The notes under the pieces: model-generated
The model's database searches: none
What the model was told of the DNA's origin: nothing
What the model saw: the letters and a program-made list of their open reading frames with translations, nothing else
Translations under genes and position numbers: made by a program
DNA from: an uncultured Opitutales bacterium
GTDB lineage: Bacteria > Verrucomicrobiota > Verrucomicrobiia > Opitutales > UBA2995
Direction: 5' to 3'
Assembly (NCBI GenBank): GCA_938075565.1
Contig: CALJGU010000285.1
Span: 1 to 38,516, forward strand
DNA length: 38,516 nucleotides
Part shown: piece by piece, positions 26,739 through 34,584 of the stretch
Layout: each line of letters begins with the position of its first letter
Numbering within the stretch: position 1 is the stretch's first letter

Positions 26739-28328
26739 ATGAGCAATTATTCGATACTTCTTTTAAGCACTATCCTGGTTCCTCTGCTGGTTGCCATCGT
26801 TCTACTGGCAGCTGGTCGATTGCCAAAGGGTGTGACTCAATTTCTCGCTACCCTTGGATTTTTCTTTCCGGCATTGGGTGGGTTAATTCTATGGCGAGGC
26901 TTTCAACCGGTTGATGCAACGGGCTACGATTATCTAACATCATTGCCAACGGGTCTTGAAGGGTTGGGGATTACGCTAAAGCTGGGACTGAATGGTCTTT
27001 CTATGCCGCTGTTCTTTATGGCAGGTGTGGTGGGACTTGCTGCAGGTATCTATGCCATGCAGAGTCGAGCTGAGCGCATGCAACAATACCTCATGCTTCT
27101 TCTGTTTATGCAGGCAGGCTTGATGGGGGTCTTCGCCTCAGTTGATATCTTTTTCTTTTATTTCTTCCATGAGTTGGCGTTGATCCCGACCTTCATCTGT
27201 ATCGGTGTTTGGGGCGGACGAGATCGCTCTTCGGCTGCGATGGAAATGACGATTTACCTGACCTTGGGAGCGATGCTTTCTCTCATTGGGCTATTGGCCA
27301 TTTATTTCCAAAGTGGAGCTGAGTCATTTGATATGATTTCTTTGAAGGCGGCGGTCGCAAATGCTCCGATCACTGGGGAATGGCAGAACATCATCTTTGG
27401 ATTGTTGATGTTTGGCTTCGGCATCCTGGTCTCCCTGTTTCCGTTTCACTCTTGGGCCCCTCGCGGTTATGCGTCTGCTCCGACTTCGGTCGCGATGCTC
27501 CATGCCGGAGTTCTTAAAAAGTTCGGACTCTATGGATTTATTCAAGTCGCCGTGCCGCTCGTTCCTGCAGGAGCCATTCACTGGCAAGGGTTGTTGGCAG
27601 GACTTGGTTTGGCTGGTGTTATTGTAATCGGCTTAATCACGATTGCTCAGCGCGATTTGAAAGAAATGGTCGGTTTAAGTTCTGTGATGCACATGGGATA
27701 CTGTTTCCTGGGTGTAGCCTGTGTTTCGGTTCTAGGAGCAGCAGGTGTTGTTATAACCATGGTTGCACACGGTCTGACCGTAGCTTTGCTTTTTCTCCTG
27801 GGTCATGTGGTTTACCGACGGACTGACACTTATGACATGGATGACATGGGTGGTCTGGTGAAGAAAACCCCAGCGTTGGCAGCCATCTTTTCCGCGGCGG
27901 TATTTGCCAGTATTGGATTACCTGGACCTGGCATGCTGAATTTCTTTGGTGAATTTACCATCTTTGCTGCGCTCTGGGAGTATAGCCGCTTGATCACGGC
28001 TGGAGCTGTCTTGGGAGTCATCATTTCGGCAATCTATGGATTGCGAGCCATTGCCCGTATCTTTTTTGGACCACCATCTGAAGCCCTTGAAAAGCATTTA
28101 GCTGAAAACTCGGTGAAGGACATTACGACGGCAGAAAAAATCCCGACGCTTATCCTTTTAGTTACCATGGTCGTGATTGGTCTTTTCCCACGTCTTATGA
28201 CGGATGACATGCAGCGTAGCCTCGACGCGAACTTCCAAAGTATTCATTCCGGCATTGAGCAACTGGCTTTTGAGGAAGAAGAGTCAGAGCAAGAGCTCGC
28301 CAGTATTTCACACCCACACCGACAATAA
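26739..28328 (+). CDS. nuoM: NADH-quinone oxidoreductase subunit M lacking the TM7 lysine (plus-strand cluster)
   Basis: The product is an antiporter-like subunit of 529 residues. The TM5 Glu (E145 in YFFHELALIP), the TM8 Lys pair (K260, K261 in LKKFGLYG) and the TM12 Glu (NFFGEFTIF) are present. The TM7 stretch reads GFGILVSLFPFHSWAP, so Leu (L230) stands where E. coli NuoM has Lys234, and no other Lys lies nearby in that helix. The second NuoM of the minus cluster has the same substitution. The C-terminus carries an acidic extension (EEEESEQE). It is the only NuoM of this cluster. Confidence 0.95.
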   Translation: MSNYSILLLSTILVPLLVAIVLLAAGRLPKGVTQFLATLGFFFPALGGLILWRGFQPVDATGYDYLTSLPTGLEGLGITLKLGLNGLSMPLFFMAGVVGLAAGIYAMQSRAERMQQYLMLLLFMQAGLMGVFASVDIFFFYFFHELALIPTFICIGVWGGRDRSSAAMEMTIYLTLGAMLSLIGLLAIYFQSGAESFDMISLKAAVANAPITGEWQNIIFGLLMFGFGILVSLFPFHSWAPRGYASAPTSVAMLHAGVLKKFGLYGFIQVAVPLVPAGAIHWQGLLAGLGLAGVIVIGLITIAQRDLKEMVGLSSVMHMGYCFLGVACVSVLGAAGVVITMVAHGLTVALLFLLGHVVYRRTDTYDMDDMGGLVKKTPALAAIFSAAVFASIGLPGPGMLNFFGEFTIFAALWEYSRLITAGAVLGVIISAIYGLRAIARIFFGPPSEALEKHLAENSVKDITTAEKIPTLILLVTMVVIGLFPRLMTDDMQRSLDANFQSIHSGIEQLAFEEEESEQELASISHPHRQ

Positions 28329-28334
28329 ACAGAC

Positions 28335-29861
28335 ATGAATTGGGAATCATATAAAAGTATCGCCGATACCAATCTCTGGAGTGCTATCCTCCCTGAGTTT
28401 GTTCTGGTTATTTTGGCGCTGTCCCTACTTCTACTCGACATGTTCGGAGGTTCGAAGGGTCGCGGTTTGGTTGGGCGTGTGACGATGTTGGGATTGTTGG
28501 TGCTGTTTGTTCTCAGTTTGACGGTGCTACGCGATAATCTGGGTTATATAAACCAAACGACGTTTAGTGGGATGCTCTTGCACTCTGACTTTGGTCAGAT
28601 AATGCGGCTGTTCTTTTTGGCGAGTTCATTACTTACCGCATACTTAGGATCTGTATTTTTGAAGAAGCAAGGACTCCCGGGAACTGAGTTTTATGCGATC
28701 ACTCTTCTTGTTACGGCCAGTTTGATGCTGTTGTCCCAGAGTAATAATTTTGTCCTGCTCTTTGTTGCACTGGAAACGGTGACCATTGGTTTCTACGTTT
28801 TGGTAAGTTACAATCGTGATCGATCCAACAGTCTAGAAGCCGGACTCAAGTACCTGATCATGGGAGGATTCAGCACGGCGATTCTCCTGATGGGGATTGT
28901 ATTACTTTATGGAATCGGCAGTAGCCCGGTTCTGGAAGGCGCAACTGCACATTCATTGAACTTCAGTGAGCTTCGCAATTTTCTCGAACTCAACAGTGAC
29001 AATTTGATCGCTAAGGTTGGGGTCTTATTGGTGGTTGCCGGTGTTGCATTCAAGATTGGTTCCGTGCCTTTTCAAATTTGGATTCCGGATGTGTATCAAG
29101 GTGCACCCACTCCTGTAACGGCTGCTCTGGCCGTTTCCTCCAAGGCAGGTGGATTTGCGGTTCTGATTGCGTTGGTTTCTGGACCCTTTAAACCGATGGC
29201 CGACTTGCTCATACCCGTGTTGAGTGTCATGGCGATCGTTACCATTTTATTTGGCAACATTGCTGCGCTGACCCAGCAGAATGTGAAACGCCTTATTGGC
29301 CTTTCAGGAGTATCTCATGCTGGATACTTGCTCATGGGTGTGGTTGCTATGTTCACCGTACCATCTGCTCAAAATGCGATTGTCTTTTACCTGATCACTT
29401 ACCTTCTCGCTTCTTACGCAGTGTTTGGAGTGATGGCGCATGTGTCTAAACGTGGCCAAGACGATGCTCAGAACTTGGGTGATTATCAGGACATGTTGAA
29501 GGAAAGCCCGTTTCTTGCAGGTGTCTTGGTTTTGGGACTGGCATCCCTAGCTGGGATTCCTCCTCTGGCAGGATTTATTGGAAAACTGCTTCTGTTCTAT
29601 GTGGCATTCGAAGCGGAACTCTACACTATGCTCGCTGTAGCCATCGTCGGTGTTGTGATTTCCATTTATTACTACTTCGGTTGGATCAAGGAAGCGACTT
29701 TCCGGATATGGAAATTACCTTTGCTCGAAGGAGAAGAGCCCGAAGAGCCTCGTGAATGGCCGGAGGTATCCAGAACAGCTCGATTGACGCTTGGGGGACT
29801 TGCATTGCTGGCGTTGTTGCTCGGACTTTATCAAGGTCCATTGAGTTCTCTGATTGGTTAG
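28335..29861 (+). CDS. nuoN: NADH-quinone oxidoreductase subunit N (plus-strand cluster)
   Basis: The product is an antiporter-like subunit of 508 residues with about 14 membrane helices and is the last gene of the plus cluster. The TM7 Lys is in AFKIGSVPFQIWIPDVYQGAPTPV, the TM5 Glu in FVALETVTIGFYVL, and the TM12-type Lys in LAGIPPLAGFIGKLLLF. It starts six bases after nuoM and ends in TAG. No clear terminator hairpin was found in the 95 bases before thyX, so some read-through is possible. Confidence 0.96.
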   Translation: MNWESYKSIADTNLWSAILPEFVLVILALSLLLLDMFGGSKGRGLVGRVTMLGLLVLFVLSLTVLRDNLGYINQTTFSGMLLHSDFGQIMRLFFLASSLLTAYLGSVFLKKQGLPGTEFYAITLLVTASLMLLSQSNNFVLLFVALETVTIGFYVLVSYNRDRSNSLEAGLKYLIMGGFSTAILLMGIVLLYGIGSSPVLEGATAHSLNFSELRNFLELNSDNLIAKVGVLLVVAGVAFKIGSVPFQIWIPDVYQGAPTPVTAALAVSSKAGGFAVLIALVSGPFKPMADLLIPVLSVMAIVTILFGNIAALTQQNVKRLIGLSGVSHAGYLLMGVVAMFTVPSAQNAIVFYLITYLLASYAVFGVMAHVSKRGQDDAQNLGDYQDMLKESPFLAGVLVLGLASLAGIPPLAGFIGKLLLFYVAFEAELYTMLAVAIVGVVISIYYYFGWIKEATFRIWKLPLLEGEEPEEPREWPEVSRTARLTLGGLALLALLLGLYQGPLSSLIG

Positions 29862-29956
29862 ACTCTTCTGTCGGCAAAAAAAGACCAGAAAAGCGGGTTT
29901 GATTAGGGAATTTTCCTCGCACTGGAATTGCAAAGTTCTAGGCTTCAGAAAAACCT

Positions 29957-31303
29957 ATGAATGTTACCGGAATCGCCCTGGTTTCTCCCGAAGCCGCTGA
30001 AGGAAATCCTAAATTAACACCCGAGCTACTAGCCTCCGTTCTAGCCCGATATTCTCGATCTAACATCGGTCTGGGAAAAATATTGGAGAAGGTGGATCTG
30101 AATGAAGCGGATGCTTCCATCGACCGTATCTTAAAGTTCGTCGACTATGGCCACGCATCTATTGCTGGACTGACGGGTGGGATTGCGATGGCGGTTGATG
30201 ATATTTCAATGTGGCTCGCTTATAAACTGTTTGAGATAGCCCAGATGGCAGACGGACAGGAATCGAGCACTCGCTACATCAGCATGGACGAGTCCAGTCT
30301 CCCTGAGCCCGAGGAAATCGGTATTCCTGCCGGTTTGGCCAAAGAATGGAAGTCGATCATGACCGAAAGCTTTCATGCTTACGAAGCTGAGTATGAGCGG
30401 CTTGATAAATTGGCGACAGAGCAACCTGATCTGGTTGGTTATCCAGAAAACGCCAAGCCACTCGTGATTAAGCGAATTCGGAAAAACTATGCTCTGGATC
30501 GCGCTCGTTACTTCATGCCTTTTGCTTGTAAAACGAGTATGGCATTGGTCATGAGTTCGCGTATGTGGACAGAAGCTATTAAGCATTTGGAATCGCTCCC
30601 TCAAGGGGAAGCACATGCCTGTGCTGAAGGATTGAGGAATGAATTGACCAAGTTCTCTCCTCGATTGGTGAAGCATAGCAAGAAAGAGTTTTCATACGAA
30701 TATCAGGCACGTCAGGAATTTGAATACAGTCTGAAGTTGGGTCTTGAGACTCTGTCTACAGAAAATCGACCGGATGAAGTCTGGGTGAAGGTGGATAACG
30801 ATTTACCCGATTTCTTGCCTGAATCCCAAAGTATGGAGGATGCTCTGGGGCAACGTGCAAATCGTTACGGGAGGTGTGGCTCATCCATCCGACGCATGCG
30901 CGTTGGCTTTGCATGGAATAACATGGCCATCGCTGAGCTACGCGACCTCAACCGTCACCGGACAGGGCATCGATTCACACCGATGATCCAGAACGGCTTC
31001 TATTTGCCTCCTGAAGTGGATCCCGCGCCGCACAAAGATTTGTTGAAGCGCCAGAAAGCACTTATAAAGACGTTGATGGAATTAAAATCTCCAGCCTACG
31101 TTTATGGATTGTTGTTGGGTTCTCAAACGCCCTTTGAGCATAGCACCCATGCGGACAAGTTTGTCTACGAAGCAGAGTTGAGAACTGGTATGGGAGCTCA
31201 CTTCCGATATGCAGATCACCTAAGTAAAGCACTCCACAAATTTTGGGAACTGGTCCCTGAATCAAAACCATTTATTACTGAAGGAACTGCGGAACCTGAG
31301 TAA
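29957..31303 (+). CDS. thyX: Tandem-domain FAD-dependent thymidylate synthase (ThyX)
   Basis: The product should make dTMP from dUMP using FAD, NADPH and methylene-tetrahydrofolate. At 448 residues it is twice the usual ThyX length and appears to hold two ThyX-like domains (about 1-230 and 231-448). The family motif RHRxxSxNExSxR is divided between them. The first domain has the second part (QESSTRY, 101-107) but EIA instead of RHR, while the second has RHRTGHR (333-339) without the Asn-Glu-Ser part. One active site may therefore be formed from both halves. The start is the ATG at 29957. No thyA is in the window to compare. The family call is firm; catalytic activity is inferred. Confidence 0.85.
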   Translation: MNVTGIALVSPEAAEGNPKLTPELLASVLARYSRSNIGLGKILEKVDLNEADASIDRILKFVDYGHASIAGLTGGIAMAVDDISMWLAYKLFEIAQMADGQESSTRYISMDESSLPEPEEIGIPAGLAKEWKSIMTESFHAYEAEYERLDKLATEQPDLVGYPENAKPLVIKRIRKNYALDRARYFMPFACKTSMALVMSSRMWTEAIKHLESLPQGEAHACAEGLRNELTKFSPRLVKHSKKEFSYEYQARQEFEYSLKLGLETLSTENRPDEVWVKVDNDLPDFLPESQSMEDALGQRANRYGRCGSSIRRMRVGFAWNNMAIAELRDLNRHRTGHRFTPMIQNGFYLPPEVDPAPHKDLLKRQKALIKTLMELKSPAYVYGLLLGSQTPFEHSTHADKFVYEAELRTGMGAHFRYADHLSKALHKFWELVPESKPFITEGTAEPE

Positions 31304-31312
31304 TCTGTATTC

Positions 31313-31720
31313 GTGAAATTACTACTCCTCATTTCTTTTTTTGCTCCGTTGTCACTGGCGGCGGTGGAGAAGTTAGATCCTGCGGATCCAAAGCGAGTTC
31401 AGGAAAAGAAGGTGATAGAATCCGATAGTAAGAAAATCTCTGTTCTGGATAAGAAACCAGCTTCTCAGCTGTATCGTTCTTGGGTGAATCCGGTTCAATC
31501 GGTTAGGCGTCCGGCAACCCAGTTGAATAGGATGCAAGTCATTCAACCTGGTGTTAGGCAACCACAGCTGGAACAAAATTTTTCACAAATGAAGGAGTGG
31601 AAGCCCGCCAGAGTGGTCCAGGTGTATGAAAAGAGTAAAGATTTTGAAAAAGTTCTTAACTCATTGTCCCTGAGAGACTTCAATCGATTCATATATCAGC
31701 GTAACCCGAGTTCTCCCTGA
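31313..31720 (+). CDS. Small secreted protein of unknown function
   Basis: The 135-residue product starts with a clear signal peptide (KLLLLISFFAPLSLAA). The mature part is basic and polar, with no Cys and no recognised domain. It has several Gln/Pro/Arg-rich segments (SVRRPATQLNRM, PGVRQPQLEQNF). The only start in reach is GTG at 31313, nine bases after the thyX stop, so it is probably co-transcribed with thyX. The function is not known. Confidence 0.65.
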   Translation: MKLLLLISFFAPLSLAAVEKLDPADPKRVQEKKVIESDSKKISVLDKKPASQLYRSWVNPVQSVRRPATQLNRMQVIQPGVRQPQLEQNFSQMKEWKPARVVQVYEKSKDFEKVLNSLSLRDFNRFIYQRNPSSP

Positions 31721-31764
31721 TTCTCTAACTTTTATAGGATCTGGTTAACATTTGAATTTGATAC

Positions 31765-32532
31765 ATGGGCACTTTTCGGCTCCTACAGTTCAATATATAA
31801 TATGGCCAGGTTTGGGATTCTTCCAAACCTGATACTGCGCCGACTCGTCTAGAGGATACTGTCCGCACATTGTCCCTCTATAACGCGGATATCATCATGC
31901 TTCAAGAAGTGGAGCAGGTCCAATCCGGTGGTCAACAAATACAGCCACCTCCGAACTTTGAGTATCTGAAAAAGGCTCTGCCCGATTACCAAAGTGTGTT
32001 TGTTTATCCACCTCAAGATGCGAGGGAATTACCCTTTGGGTTTGGCTTGGCTATATTTTCGCGTTTCCCCATCTTGGGCAGTAAGTCGACCACGCTTCCT
32101 GGTGCGCCCCTTATGTTTGAATTTGAGGGAGAAAAAACGTCACCCACGGATCGAATTTTATTAACCGCTGAAATAGACGTTAATGGGAAATTAATCCATT
32201 TTCTAAATACACACCTTCAGGCGTATTTTATGATCAACGCTTCCAGTGACGATTATCCTCAACAGCGCGAAATTGTACTGGAGCAATCCATGTCTTTCGA
32301 GGGACCTGTGGTACTCACCGGGGATTTTAACTCGGCTCCCAATGAACAACTGGTTACCAGTTATGAGGCCTCTGGATTACGTACGATGCAAAAGGATTCC
32401 GTGACATGGAAGCGGATGCCTTACGTGCTAGACCACATCTTCTTCAACAACCATTTAGTGCTTAAGGGCGGAACGGTTGATGAAGTCCTGTCGTCAGATC
32501 ATCATCTCCTAGTCGCTGACTTTGAGGTGTAA
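31765..32532 (+). pseudogene. Endonuclease/exonuclease/phosphatase-fold protein interrupted by one in-frame TAA
   Basis: From the ATG at 31765 the frame reads MGTFRLLQFNI, then TAA (31798-31800, codon 12), then YGQVWDSSKPDT and continues without break to 32532, for 255 codons in all. Members of this metal-dependent phosphoesterase family usually start with a strand like RLLQFNIQYG, so a CAA Gln codon has probably become TAA by one base. The rest is intact: IIMLQEVE with the catalytic Glu, FLNTHLQAY, LTGDFNSAPNE, and the final SDHHLLVADF. It is a cytoplasmic or unexported protein; no signal peptide is seen. A shorter product from TTG at 31870 would lack the first strand and its metal-site Asn. 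It may be a young pseudogene or a base-calling error. Confidence 0.82.
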
Positions 32533-32544
32533 GAGCTTGGAGCC

Positions 32545-32841
32545 TTAGGCACCTCTTTGCTGCCCAGAACGTACACGTTCTTTTGCAGATTCGCGGTCCG
32601 ATTCGATGCGCTCTATATCGATGCTCAATTCTTCTTGTGCTTTTGCCGCGTCCTGAAATTCGCCCTTTGCATTTGCCTCGGCTACTCGTTTGTCATGAGC
32701 AATCTTGCGCTCAGCGACTTTGGCATTGTACTTATTATCGAGATCAGAAAGCTCCTCTTTTTGCTCGTCGGTAAGTGGAGCGTTTTCGTTGGGGCTTTCG
32801 GCATTGAGCCGTTCCATGGCAAGTTCGTAGGCAGATTTCAT
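32545..32841 (-). CDS. Small coiled-coil protein of unknown function, coupled to comEC
   Basis: A soluble 98-residue protein, highly charged and predicted helical from its composition (EQKEELSDLDNKYNAKVAER). It has heptad-like spacing and a basic C-terminus, and no signal peptide, Cys or recognised domain. The ATG at 32841 lies one base after the comEC stop on the same strand, so it is read as the second gene of a comEC transcript. The coding status is supported by the tight coupling and biased composition. The function is unknown. Confidence 0.65.
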   Translation of the reverse strand: MKSAYELAMERLNAESPNENAPLTDEQKEELSDLDNKYNAKVAERKIAHDKRVAEANAKGEFQDAAKAQEELSIDIERIESDRESAKERVRSGQQRGA

Positions 32842-32842
32842 T

Positions 32843-34486
32843 TTAGAAAGACTTGATTAGACTGTTTAGGAAAATCATTCCTGCACTCAAGACAACTGGA
32901 AAGCAAAAGAGCCAACCTTTTCGGAATTTGCAACCATGGCCTAACAATAGGGCAGAAATGAAAAGAAGTACCGTGAAAAATGCCAAACCTTCCCAGGTCC
33001 AGTGCATTGGAAGAAAGGTGAATGGTAGAGTGACTATCCAATCCAATAGTGTTCCCATTAAGCTAATGAGGAGTAGGGGGCCATGGTTGAAAAACGCGGT
33101 GGCAGCGAGCCATGGTAGAAATCCACTTATTATCGAGAATAAGCCCGCTATGATTATCAGAGAAGCAGAGGGGACCAGTAACATGTTCAAGCAGACTGCG
33201 AACGGAGCCATGAGGCCGAAGTAAAGAATACTAAGAGGAGCACTTGCCAGGGTTGCCGAAAGACTGATGCAGAAAGTACTGACGACCACCTCCCAGGTTT
33301 TATTTGATAACTTTGTCAGCGTATTCTGATGCCTTTCCTTTTGTAACTGAGACCGCTGCCTTCGGTCCCGAAGATGCTGATAGAAAGGAATACCCCAAAG
33401 AAGTATTCCTGACACTACGGTGTAGGAGAGTTGAAATCCTGCCGAAAATAACTGGGTAGGGGACAAGTTCAAAACGACTACTGCTGATGCTACCAGGGCT
33501 TGAAAGGGGGGCATTTGCCTGACTAACGATTGTCCTAGCCAGAAGAATGCAGTCATGGCGAAAGCACGAACAGCGGATGGACTTGCTCCAGTGGCTTCCA
33601 CGTAAAGATACACGAGTGTCAGACCAAGGAAGACGGAGACCTTTTTGGGGATTCTCAAAACAAGAAAGATGCCGGCCCATGTAACGGCAACGATTCCGAC
33701 GTGAAGCCCGCTGATCGCAAACAAATGGAGAGTCCCTGTTCTGATGAAGAGCTCCTTGTTCTCCTCACTGAGTCCGCCTTTTATTCCGAGCATCATCCCT
33801 CGGTAGATGGACAGCTCATCCTGGTATGGATCCATTCCAAGGCCTAGACTATCAATGGCCTGTTGTCTAACATGGCTGATAAACGTTTCGAAGAGTGTTC
33901 CTTCTTTTGGGGCTTCCTGTAGGACTGCACGATTGAAAATGAGTGGGATCGATTGGCCAATCAGGTACTTCTCAAACAAGGTGGGAGAATCCTTGGCTGG
34001 CAGATAGCTGAGAACGCCTTTGCTTTCCAAATACTGCCCTCGATGGATTTGAAGATCAGCTGTCTCGATGGAGAAGAATATGGGAAACTCGATGAGAGAT
34101 TTGAGGTGGTCTTCTGCATGTGTGACTTCCGCAATGCCTTTTGTAACATTCAGATCCTGGCTCGCGTAAAGGCGTTTCACTTTCACCGTGAGATGCGCTT
34201 CCCGGGCTGGAAGCTCTGCCCATTGTTCGGGGTAAATATGGCTTTGCTGGTAGTAGAGGAGGGAGGCTATACAGACACCGAGAAGAAAGAGGATTGGCCA
34301 GAGGCTCGAGCGTAGGAATTTTCGGCGAAGGTAGAATAGTGAGAGTATGATGAATATACCTGCGACAGGGATGCCAATCCACACAGATAGGATTGGGAGT
34401 TGGTGGCCGGCGATGTAGCCACCTATCATTGGAATGAGGAGCCAGAGAAGAGGAGTTCTGAAAGACTGGCTGGCCATGGACCGCAT
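32843..34486 (-). CDS. ComEC/Rec2-family DNA-uptake channel, short form
   Basis: The product is an inner-membrane protein of 547 residues related to the channel that takes single-stranded DNA into the cell during natural transformation. The N-terminal part has three hydrophobic segments and an OB-like region (DUF4131-like, to about residue 200). The Competence domain follows, with the signatures LHLFAISGLHVG and GASPSAVRAFAM and several further helices. The C-terminal metallo-beta-lactamase-like domain found in many ComEC proteins is absent; the protein ends soon after the last membrane helix. The start is ATG 34486 (or Met at 34477). It diverges from rarA across 98 bases. Confidence 0.9.
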   Translation of the reverse strand: MRSMASQSFRTPLLWLLIPMIGGYIAGHQLPILSVWIGIPVAGIFIILSLFYLRRKFLRSSLWPILFLLGVCIASLLYYQQSHIYPEQWAELPAREAHLTVKVKRLYASQDLNVTKGIAEVTHAEDHLKSLIEFPIFFSIETADLQIHRGQYLESKGVLSYLPAKDSPTLFEKYLIGQSIPLIFNRAVLQEAPKEGTLFETFISHVRQQAIDSLGLGMDPYQDELSIYRGMMLGIKGGLSEENKELFIRTGTLHLFAISGLHVGIVAVTWAGIFLVLRIPKKVSVFLGLTLVYLYVEATGASPSAVRAFAMTAFFWLGQSLVRQMPPFQALVASAVVVLNLSPTQLFSAGFQLSYTVVSGILLWGIPFYQHLRDRRQRSQLQKERHQNTLTKLSNKTWEVVVSTFCISLSATLASAPLSILYFGLMAPFAVCLNMLLVPSASLIIIAGLFSIISGFLPWLAATAFFNHGPLLLISLMGTLLDWIVTLPFTFLPMHWTWEGLAFFTVLLFISALLLGHGCKFRKGWLFCFPVVLSAGMIFLNSLIKSF

Positions 34487-34584
34487 GATTTCATTTTCCT
34501 CGAGCGTGTAAACTCATTTTCCGTCGCTTGGGAATTGAACTTTGGTTTGCAGGCCATGACTGAGATTGCTTTATAGAGGGCTTA

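Noticed and set aside
14623-32532. Stop-codon recoding (TAG or TAA read as an amino acid) to explain the two interrupted genes
   Set aside because: TAG and TAA both end well-conserved genes in the same window (both nuoN genes, plus-strand nuoC and nuoE end in TAG), and the two interruptions use different codons and probably replace different residues (Tyr and Gln).
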